Of a stretch of 64,000 nucleotides of DNA, positions 58,550 through 64,000 are shown one piece after another. Where the stretch lies: positions 434,001 to 498,000 of the forward strand of contig NZ_AP012331.1 of assembly GCF_001042635.1 (NCBI RefSeq), given 5' to 3'. Both the position numbers and the translations under genes were made by a program. Each line of letters begins with the position of its first letter. Position 1 is the first letter of the stretch. This stretch comes from Bifidobacterium scardovii JCM 12489 = DSM 13734 (GTDB lineage Bacteria; Actinomycetota; Actinomycetes; Actinomycetales; Bifidobacteriaceae). The notes under the pieces are model-generated. The model was not told the origin of the DNA. It saw nothing but the letters and a program-made list of their open reading frames with translations, and searched no databases.

Positions 58550-59650
58550 ATGGAATTCGAAGAAGCCATCAAAAGCGTCGCGGCGAAAGTGACGGACCTT
58601 AAGGACACCATCGAGAACGAGGAGGCGACGAAGACGGCGTTCATCATGCCGTTCATCGGCCAGGTGCTTGGCTACGACGTGTTCAACCCCACCGAGGTCG
58701 TGCCTGAGTTCACCGCCGACGTCGGCGTGAAGAAGGGTGAGAAGGTCGATTACGCACTCGTTCTCGACAGCCAGGTGCAGATCCTCATCGAATGCAAGAA
58801 GATAGGAGCCCCGCTTTCCCTGGAAAACGCCAGCCAGCTCTACCGGTACTTCGCCACTACGCGCGCCCGCATCGGCGTGCTCACCAACGGGCAAGTTTGG
58901 AACTTCTACATGGATATCGACGAGCCCAACCGTATGGACTCCAAACCGTTCCTTGTGCTCGACCTGCTCGACATCGACGAAACCATACTGCCCGAACTCA
59001 AGAAGCTCACCAAACCAGCATTCGACATCGAATCCATCGCCAACAGCGCCGAGGAGCTCAAATACGTCGGGGCCCTGAAACGCGCTGTCTCCGACGAATT
59101 CAAAACCCCATCGGATGACTTCGTCAAACTCCTCGCAAGCCATGTGTATGACGGAGCGTTCCGCCAGAACGTCATGGACAAATTCAGGCCACTCGTGGAG
59201 AAGGCCCTCAAACGCTTCCTCTCCGACCAGGTCAACGACCGGCTCAAAACCGCTCTCGGTGCCGACGACATCAAAGTCGGGGCCATGCCGGCCGACGCCG
59301 ACTCCGCCGATGATACTGAGCAGGAGAGCACTGAAGAGACCGAAGATGACGGCATCGTTACCACCGAGGAGGAGATCGCGGGCTATCGCATCATTAAGGC
59401 CATTGCCTGCAGCGACGTGGATCCCGCACGCATCACCATGCGCGACGCAAAAAACTACTGTGCCGTCTTCCTCGACGACAACAACCGCAAACCCATCGCC
59501 CGACTTTTCTTCAACACCAAACAAAAATACATCGGCATCTTCGATGAAAACCGCGATTGCCAGCGCATGCCCGTTGACGACCTCAATGGCATCTACCAAT
59601 ACAGCGAACAGATCCGCAGCCAAGTCCACCGGCTGACCGCCAACGAATAA
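58550..59650 (+). CDS. Orphan type I restriction enzyme R-subunit N-terminal-like nuclease
   Basis: 366 residues. The first ~150 residues match the HsdR N-terminal (PD-(D/E)xK) domain: VVPEFTADVG, KVDYALVL (Asp) and ILIECKK (ExK), followed by SQLYRYFATTRARIGVLTNG. No helicase domain, HsdM or HsdS is present. The C-terminal ~90 residues form a separate small domain after an acidic Ser/Thr/Glu linker (about 250-275). RBS GGAGG. Plausible stand-alone DNA-acting defence enzyme; activity is inferred from motifs only. Confidence 0.8.
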   Translation: MEFEEAIKSVAAKVTDLKDTIENEEATKTAFIMPFIGQVLGYDVFNPTEVVPEFTADVGVKKGEKVDYALVLDSQVQILIECKKIGAPLSLENASQLYRYFATTRARIGVLTNGQVWNFYMDIDEPNRMDSKPFLVLDLLDIDETILPELKKLTKPAFDIESIANSAEELKYVGALKRAVSDEFKTPSDDFVKLLASHVYDGAFRQNVMDKFRPLVEKALKRFLSDQVNDRLKTALGADDIKVGAMPADADSADDTEQESTEETEDDGIVTTEEEIAGYRIIKAIACSDVDPARITMRDAKNYCAVFLDDNNRKPIARLFFNTKQKYIGIFDENRDCQRMPVDDLNGIYQYSEQIRSQVHRLTANE

Positions 59651-59676
59651 CAGCCGACATTGCGACTAAATAACTA

Positions 59677-59717
59677 AACGCCCTGGCGCTCATAACGAGC
59701 GGCCGGGGCGTTTCTTT
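59677..59717. terminator. Intrinsic terminator after the HsdR-N-like gene
   Basis: About 15-bp stem with two mismatches (59677-59691 with 59697-59712), related in sequence to the module hairpins (GCGGCCGGGGCG), then TTTCTTT. It lies between convergent genes and may serve both. Confidence 0.75.
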
Positions 59718-60078
59718 ATTTTTGGGCCGCCTCGTCAATGGGCTTATTGATGGTGCCTTGGTCTATGCCGGCGGTATTGCGGCGGACGATTTCGGCGGCT
59801 ATGTCTTGGATGGAGCAGAGCCTTAGCGCTTCAGCTCCGGTAACACCGGCTGCTTCCTCCTCGGTGATGATGCCGCATTTAACGAGGGCTTCGACGGGAT
59901 TGATATTATATCCGCGGGCGACGGCGATGATTTCGTCTGTTTCGATTCCTCCTTTATCGAAGCGTCGATAAATGGTCGCATATGGGATGCGGGTTAATTG
60001 GGAGATCTTGTTGATCGAGTCTCCTGCTGTAACGGAATGAAGCCATTCGCTTCTTTTATCATCTTGATTATTTGTCAT
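59716..60078 (-). CDS. Phage-type repressor, HTH protein
   Basis: 120-residue protein. The N-terminal helix-turn-helix is INKISQLTRIPYATIYRRFD followed by KGGIETDEIIAVARGYNINP; the C-terminal part has no S24 peptidase motif, so it is a short CI-like repressor. ATG 60078 is chosen; ATG 60096 adds MLDNIA. Divergent from the Cro-like gene across an operator region with two related palindromes. It is the likely lysogenic repressor of the element. Confidence 0.75.
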   Translation of the reverse strand: MTNNQDDKRSEWLHSVTAGDSINKISQLTRIPYATIYRRFDKGGIETDEIIAVARGYNINPVEALVKCGIITEEEAAGVTGAEALRLCSIQDIAAEIVRRNTAGIDQGTINKPIDEAAQK

Positions 60079-60084
60079 AGCGAT

Positions 60085-60166
60085 ATTATCCAACATGAAT
60101 AGAAATTCTGCAAGTCGGTTGACAAAGACTCTCCAACTGTGATAATAATTATTCAAACAGAATAAT
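60085..60166. promoter_or_regulatory. Divergent phage switch region with two operators and a rightward promoter
   Basis: Rightward promoter: TTGACA (60119-60124), 16-bp spacer, GATAAT (60141-60146). Operator 1: ATTATTC and GAATAAT with a 5-bp spacer (60148-60166). Operator 2: ATTATCCAACATGAATAGA (60085-60103), 13 of 19 positions shared with operator 1. They flank the promoter on both sides, as in a CI/Cro switch. Confidence 0.75.
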
Positions 60167-60184
60167 AGCACGAAGGAGACCGAG

Positions 60185-60433
60185 ATGGCCCTTGCAATAC
60201 AACCTGACTTTCTAGCGCAACTCCGCCAAAACCGAGGTCTCAGTGAAGATGCCTTCGCCAGAGCCTGTGGAGTCAGTCGTAACCGACTTGAAGAACTGGT
60301 CAATGGCGCAACACCCACAATGCTTGAATTCTCGAATATTCAGTTGGGTTTCAACTGCGGCGATAAGGGAATTCCGATGATTGCATCGGAATCTTCCGAT
60401 GATGTCAAGGGCGAACAGAAGCTGGTGGCGTGA
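60185..60433 (+). CDS. Cro-like HTH protein
   Basis: 82-residue protein; the XRE-type HTH is FLAQLRQNRGLSEDAFARAC, then GVSRNRLEELVNG. Short, without a ligand domain, transcribed from the rightward promoter as first gene of the early operon. RBS AAGGAG. Role as Cro or early activator inferred from position. Confidence 0.78.
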   Translation: MALAIQPDFLAQLRQNRGLSEDAFARACGVSRNRLEELVNGATPTMLEFSNIQLGFNCGDKGIPMIASESSDDVKGEQKLVA

Positions 60434-60600
60434 TGTGGCAGAAATGGCTTCTCGTGATTCTCTACCTGCTCATGCTGATCGGCAACGTGTCGTCGATTGG
60501 GAAGAAACGTGACCCCATCACGCCGCAGAGCGCGGTCGCCGATGTCATTTTCAATCTGGCACTCATCGCGGTGATCCTCAGCATCCCGGAGGTGGCGTGA
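60433..60600 (+). CDS. Small two-TM membrane protein (55 aa)
   Basis: 55 residues beginning MWQKWLLVILYLLMLIG. Two TM segments (about 4-17 and 38-52) with a KKRDP turn between them. Starts at the stop of the Cro-like gene (TGATG). Function unknown. Confidence 0.65.
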   Translation: MWQKWLLVILYLLMLIGNVSSIGKKRDPITPQSAVADVIFNLALIAVILSIPEVA

Positions 60601-60602
60601 TG

Positions 60603-60875
60603 TCATTCAGATTCACTGTCAGCCTCTTTGAAGCTGATCGGGACGCCGGGAGTCCAGATGCAGAAGACATCACGTCCATCCTCAGGAAGAGTGAACACGG
60701 ACCCGTGTCGTTCCCCGTTCTTGATGACGGCGATGATCGCGTCCACCATCTCCTTGAACTTCGCATCGGAGACCGGCCCGAGCCGATGTCCGTTGAAGTA
60801 GACATACCGCGATGGCATGTGGCGTTCCCCGTCCCTGACCGTTTCGTTGCTCGAACGTTCTTCCAATGGTTCCAT
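60603..60875 (-). CDS. Small soluble protein on the minus strand (90 aa)
   Basis: 90 residues with good bifidobacterial codon use (C/G-ending third positions). Segments such as YVYFNGHRLGPVSDAKF and FCIWTPGVPISFKE look like a folded domain. GGGAAG precedes ATG 60875. The plus strand across it is also open from 60600 to 60965 with an RBS, so the true coding strand is uncertain; codon use favours the minus strand. Probably follows the coiled-coil gene in one transcript. Confidence 0.55.
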   Translation of the reverse strand: MEPLEERSSNETVRDGERHMPSRYVYFNGHRLGPVSDAKFKEMVDAIIAVIKNGERHGSVFTLPEDGRDVFCIWTPGVPISFKEADSESE

Positions 60876-60979
60876 CTCATTCTTCCCTTCGTTGGGCTGG
60901 TTGCTGGGTTGGCGCTTTCCAATCCAACCCGGCGAAGGGATACCCCAAACCACAAGGAGGCGTGATGGCCGACAAGGAT

Positions 60980-61627
60980 TCAATGGCGTTGGCCATTGGT
61001 CAGGCGATGCTTGATCTCGTCACTGCGTCTGCTCCCGAGCTCAGTGGTGTAGGCGACATGGACTGTGACGTCATACCCGCCGACCCCGATGTAGACGAAC
61101 CCGGCACTGGAGTTGAGCCTGTCGATGGAACGCTGGTCTTCGACTACCTTCTGCGTGAACAGCTCGTCCTTGAGCGGGATCTCGCCGAACGCGGGTACTT
61201 TATCGACGATCCTGTCCATGATGGTCTGGTCTTCGTGACGGACGAACACGTGAACGTCAGATGCTTCGTGGGGGCAGTCGTTGAGCAGGAAGACGGTCGA
61301 CGATTCGCCATCGAATTCAACCCGCCATTTGTAGACCGTCTGATCCGCGGTAACGCTCAACGCCCTCTGGCTGATCGCATTCGCGTCTGCGCTTATCTCG
61401 TTCGCCTTGCCGGCAAGACGGTTGGCCTCCTCGGCGACCCCCTTCGCGTCAGCGGCGATCCCGTTGGCTTCCTGCGCAATACGGTTCGCCTTCTTCGCGA
61501 GCAGATTCGACTTGCCCGTCTGGAACAAGGCGAAGACGCCGCAACCGCCGCCAAGCAGACCAACGAATCCACCCAAACCACCGATACCCGACCAAACCCA
61601 CTGCAAGAAGGAAACCAGACCACCCAT
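60980..61627 (-). CDS. Membrane-anchored coiled-coil protein (215 aa)
   Basis: N-terminal TM (about residues 10-35), then a ~60-residue coiled coil of seven-residue repeats with ANxIAxxAxG-type heptads, then a beta-rich C-terminal domain (WRVEFDGESSTVFLLNDC, GFVYIGVGGYDVTV). Codon use is typical of the genome. TAGAAT (61635-61640, minus strand) ends 7 nt before ATG 61627, consistent with a leaderless transcript. The plus strand is open over the same span with its own RBS. Likely a reversed cargo gene pair inside the early operon. Confidence 0.6.
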   Translation of the reverse strand: MGGLVSFLQWVWSGIGGLGGFVGLLGGGCGVFALFQTGKSNLLAKKANRIAQEANGIAADAKGVAEEANRLAGKANEISADANAISQRALSVTADQTVYKWRVEFDGESSTVFLLNDCPHEASDVHVFVRHEDQTIMDRIVDKVPAFGEIPLKDELFTQKVVEDQRSIDRLNSSAGFVYIGVGGYDVTVHVAYTTELGSRRSDEIKHRLTNGQRH

Positions 61628-61668
61628 AGGCACGATTCTACGGTGACAGCATCCGAGAAGGAGTCGTA

Positions 61669-61890
61669 ATGACAAAGATCGCCGAACGATACCCATGCAC
61701 GCTCATGCTGGCGCTGTCCGTCTGCTGTCTGGCGTCGATCGTCTGGCTGCTGACCCATGACGGGTGCGCGCATCCGATTGGCAACTCGATCGCCCTGGTC
61801 GTCTACATGACATCCGGCACGCTGCTTCTGTTGCCTAGGGCGGTCGAATGGTTCGACCGGTATCTGCCGGACATGACGGAGGGGGAGTGA
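61669..61890 (+). CDS. Small two-TM membrane protein (73 aa)
   Basis: 73 residues with two TM segments (about 11-29 and 38-55). RBS AAGGAG 5 nt before ATG 61669. Its stop overlaps the next start (TGATG). Function unknown; part of the early gene string. Confidence 0.7.
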   Translation: MTKIAERYPCTLMLALSVCCLASIVWLLTHDGCAHPIGNSIALVVYMTSGTLLLLPRAVEWFDRYLPDMTEGE

Positions 61891-62222
61891 TGAGCGAGAC
61901 GAAGATCCTCGAGCACGTGGCCATGATGAATGAACTGCGCAACCAGGGCGTGCGCGCCGAGACCACACAAGGGGTTCGGCGCGACCTCGCCCGTCAGCTC
62001 GGGGTCAGGATCCCCGGCAACCAAGTGCCGATGCACGAGCGTGAGGCATGGACCCTGCCCGACGCGGCGAAGGTGTACGGCGTCGACCGGCATGCCCTGC
62101 AGCGAGCCGCGAACATGGGACTGCTCGACACGTTCCGTCCCACGACCGCGCGCGGCACGAAAAGCTGGCGGCGCGTGACCCGACGGGAAATGGAACGCTT
62201 CCTGGGCATATCAGGGGAGTAG
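61890..62222 (+). CDS. HTH DNA-binding protein of the early region (110 aa)
   Basis: 110 residues. The second half reads as a MerR/excisionase-like HTH: EAWTLPDAAKVYGVDRHALQ, then the AANMGLLDTFRPTT wing and a basic SWRRVTRREMERFL end. A strong GGAGGGGGAG RBS. Probable regulator or replication-associated DNA-binding protein. Confidence 0.7.
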   Translation: MSETKILEHVAMMNELRNQGVRAETTQGVRRDLARQLGVRIPGNQVPMHEREAWTLPDAAKVYGVDRHALQRAANMGLLDTFRPTTARGTKSWRRVTRREMERFLGISGE

Positions 62223-62224
62223 GC

Positions 62225-62407
62225 ATGCGCAAGACACTACGGAACATGGCGGTCTTCCTCGGGGGCACGGGCATTGCCGAGCTGATGCTCGCCGCGCACG
62301 ACGCGTCCGCCGCGAAACTGCTCATCGGCGCCGTCTGCCTGATCGTCGCGATGCTCGTCGCGGCCATCGCGTTCAGGAACGACGACAACCAACACAAGGA
62401 GGAATAG
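62225..62407 (+). CDS. Small membrane protein (60 aa)
   Basis: 60 residues, two TM segments (about 8-22 and 30-50) ending in a charged NDDNQHKEE tail. RBS AGGGGAG. Sits between the HTH gene and ssb with only a few bases on each side. Confidence 0.68.
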   Translation: MRKTLRNMAVFLGGTGIAELMLAAHDASAAKLLIGAVCLIVAMLVAAIAFRNDDNQHKEE

Positions 62408-62410
62408 AAG

Positions 62411-62863
62411 TTGGCCAAGGATCCAAGCACCGCCATCATCAGGGGCCGTCTGGCCGCCGACCCGGAATACCGTACCACGGGCAACGGTGTGCCGGTCGTG
62501 AACCTGCGCATACTGTCCAGCGGCTGGGAGAAGGACACCGCCGGCAACCCGGTGGACGTGACGCCCACGAGCTGGCAGTGCGAGGCATGGCGCGACCTCG
62601 CCGAACACATCAGCCAATCGTTCGGCAAGGGCGACCAGGTGATCGCCACCGTGCACCCGCAGACCGACACCTACCAGCGTCAGGACGGCAGCACCGCGTG
62701 GAGCGTGAAATGGGTCATCGACGACATCGGGCCCAGCCTGCAACGCGCCACAACCCTGATCACCCGCATCAAACGCGGCCAGCCGGCACCGGCCAGACCG
62801 CAGGCACCCCAACCCCCGCAACCGGATCCGGGCCAGTATCCGGCCAACGACCCATGGAACTAG
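62411..62863 (+). CDS. ssb: Single-stranded DNA-binding protein (phage type)
   Basis: 150-residue OB-fold protein: GRLAADPEYRTTGNGVPVVNL and WRDLAEHISQSFGKGDQVIA match SSB. The start is TTG 62411 with AAGGAGG 8 nt upstream. The C-terminus is Gln/Pro-rich and ends NDPWN instead of the acidic DDDIPF-type tip, so host partner recruitment may differ. Early DNA replication module of the element. Confidence 0.88.
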   Translation: MAKDPSTAIIRGRLAADPEYRTTGNGVPVVNLRILSSGWEKDTAGNPVDVTPTSWQCEAWRDLAEHISQSFGKGDQVIATVHPQTDTYQRQDGSTAWSVKWVIDDIGPSLQRATTLITRIKRGQPAPARPQAPQPPQPDPGQYPANDPWN

Positions 62864-62879
62864 AAAAAGGAAGATTATC

Positions 62880-63488
62880 ATGGCACGACTCTCGAACGAG
62901 CAGCTCATCGAACTGTGCGCCACCCCATACGAGCGATTGACTCCCGGCCAGAAGCGCAGCGCCCGCGCCTACAAGCGCAAGGCCATGGACGACGAGGCCC
63001 TGGCATTGGAGGCCGAACGCCTCCTGGAGGAACAACCCCAACTGTCCGTCACCAAGGCCTACTACGCCGTCATGAAACTCGAGCGGAAGACGAAACCAGA
63101 CAATACGGCTCCCACCCCGGCCGAAAAGCCGATCACGGCACCCCAGTCCGCACCGGTTCCGGCCGGCATGGAACCGAGTGGCCGGACGGACGATCTGGTC
63201 ACGTTCCTCGCCGACTGGCCGACCGACCTCGTCGAAGCCCAGCCCACGGCCAGCGGCCACTGGACGGCCATCGCACGCATCCTCAAGAACCACCCGCACT
63301 CCGGGCCCGCCGTCATCGCACGCGACCTGACCCGCCAACGGGCGTTCGAACTACGCCGCCGCATACGCTCCGCACGCATCAAGGCATTCACGCCCACGGG
63401 AGCCTACCGGTGCGAGATCACCCACGACGACCAGCACAAGGACAAGTACCGGATCATCGCCCAATACACGGGAAAGACGGACGCATGA
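62880..63488 (+). CDS. Early-region protein, 202 aa, unknown function
   Basis: 202 residues. A helical, basic N-terminus (ERLTPGQKRSARAYKRKAM), a Pro/Thr linker (about 70-100), and a C-terminal domain (RTDDLVTFLADWPTDLV, IARILKNHPHSGPAVIARDL). RBS AAAGGAAG. Between ssb and rusA, so a DNA-metabolism role is likely but unproven. Confidence 0.65.
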   Translation: MARLSNEQLIELCATPYERLTPGQKRSARAYKRKAMDDEALALEAERLLEEQPQLSVTKAYYAVMKLERKTKPDNTAPTPAEKPITAPQSAPVPAGMEPSGRTDDLVTFLADWPTDLVEAQPTASGHWTAIARILKNHPHSGPAVIARDLTRQRAFELRRRIRSARIKAFTPTGAYRCEITHDDQHKDKYRIIAQYTGKTDA

Positions 63489-63892
63489 GCACGCACGTCA
63501 TCACCATCGACATCCCCAAACACCTATGGAAGAACGACAACGGCAGCCACGGCAACTGGTACGCGCACAACCGGCTCATGCAGACCCTCAAACGCATCGG
63601 AGCATGGCACGCCGCCAGCTACCGCAACGAACACCAACACGTCAGCTTCCAACACTGCCGGCTCGACGTATACGTCCAATACCCGCCACGAGGCCGCAAC
63701 CGCGCCGACCCCAGCAACGCCGACAACATCGGCAAACCCATCATCGACGGATTCACCCAAGCCGGACTATGGCCCGACGACAACTGGCAACACGTCGAAG
63801 GCCCCTTCTACCGGATGAGCCCCACCCTCGCCCCACCCGGACTCCACCGCCTCGAATTCCACATCACCGAAACCGAAAGACCACAACAATGA
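63485..63892 (+). CDS. RusA-like Holliday junction resolvase
   Basis: 135 residues. The metal-binding RusA pattern is visible: RADPSNADNIGKPIID followed by GLWPDDN (Asp residues plus Lys). The N-terminus MSTHVITIDIP fits the family. It overlaps the preceding gene by ATGA and would resolve recombination or replication intermediates of the phage. Confidence 0.83.
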   Translation: MSTHVITIDIPKHLWKNDNGSHGNWYAHNRLMQTLKRIGAWHAASYRNEHQHVSFQHCRLDVYVQYPPRGRNRADPSNADNIGKPIIDGFTQAGLWPDDNWQHVEGPFYRMSPTLAPPGLHRLEFHITETERPQQ

Positions 63893-64000
63893 GCCGACAC
63901 AAGCACCGCCGCCAAACACTCGAACACCAACGCCAAAAAACACGACGCAAACGCCACCCACACAACACCAACCAAGACCCACAACGATACGAGCAACCAT
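63889..64000 (+). CDS. Basic small protein, 5' part only (runs off the window)
   Basis: Starts at ATG 63889, overlapping the RusA stop (ATGA). The visible 37 codons are very basic and His/Gln/Arg-rich (MSRHKHRRQTLEHQRQKT). The end lies beyond the window; function unknown. Confidence 0.5.
   Translation, partial: MSRHKHRRQTLEHQRQKTRRKRHPHNTNQDPQRYEQP

Larger units (their letters stand above)
53335..64000 (+). mobile_element. Integrated phage-like element, left part (attachment side at tRNA-Gly to beyond the window)
   Basis: The arrangement is that of a temperate phage or phage-derived island: tRNA-Gly, tyrosine integrase, leftward xis-like small genes, cargo genes, divergent repressor and Cro-like switch, then early genes including SSB and a RusA resolvase. 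Codon use shifts to more C/A-ending codons than the upstream genes. The right end, structural genes and the second attachment site are outside the window, so completeness cannot be judged. Confidence 0.88.

Overview
The window is chromosomal DNA of a high-GC Gram-positive bacterium, almost certainly a Bifidobacterium (species not determined). The grounds are a single-chain fungal-type fatty acid synthase of 3168 residues beside biotin-dependent acyl-CoA carboxylase genes, an Obg-L27-L21-RNase E/G block, an amylosucrase-type GH13 enzyme, several oligopeptide and sugar ABC transporters, and many small REP-like palindromes built on GGCTCCCCTC/GAGGGGAGCC.

Layout. 1-6.1 kb: end of thrB, a Maf-NUDIX fusion, an SDR oxidoreductase and a two-gene MacB/FtsX-type ABC exporter. 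6.7-11.1 kb (minus): an oligopeptide ABC operon (oppB-oppC-oppF-oppA) that looks decayed at every gene. It has a truncated oppB, an in-frame stop in oppC, an apparently collapsed double ATPase, and an oppA with an apparent internal deletion plus a duplicated start region. 11.3-13.8 kb: an AEC carrier and dapE. 14.1-19.6 kb: a sugar-type ABC importer without an ATPase, a class V aminotransferase and a divergent GntR/FadR regulator. 19.8-30.8 kb: housekeeping genes (rne/rng, rplU, rpmA, obgE, proB, an aspartate-type aminotransferase, tRNA-Trp, secE, nusG, rplK, rplA). 31.1-50.2 kb: a lipid/biotin block (PucR-type regulator, large membrane protein, birA, bioY, accC, accD, fas, acpS). In it birA and BioY supply and attach biotin, AccC/AccD make malonyl-CoA, Fas builds acyl chains and AcpS activates the carrier domain. 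50.7-53.2 kb: a small HTH protein and an amylosucrase-like enzyme.

From tRNA-Gly (53.3 kb) to the window end lies an integrated phage-like element: tyrosine integrase, a small leftward xis-like operon, a stack of cargo genes, a divergent repressor/Cro switch and an early replication module (SSB, RusA). The cargo genes are separated by near-identical intergenic modules of about 100 bp, so each looks like a separately punctuated phage 'moron'. They include an uncharacterised two-gene pair headed by a perfect 15-bp inverted repeat, and an orphan HsdR-N-like nuclease.

Most notable non-gene structures: a REP-like element translated in frame inside fas; a six-unit array of about 51-bp period between fas and acpS; a symmetric four-site dyad before the Maf gene; and a segment at 60.6-61.7 kb where both strands carry plausible tightly arranged genes.
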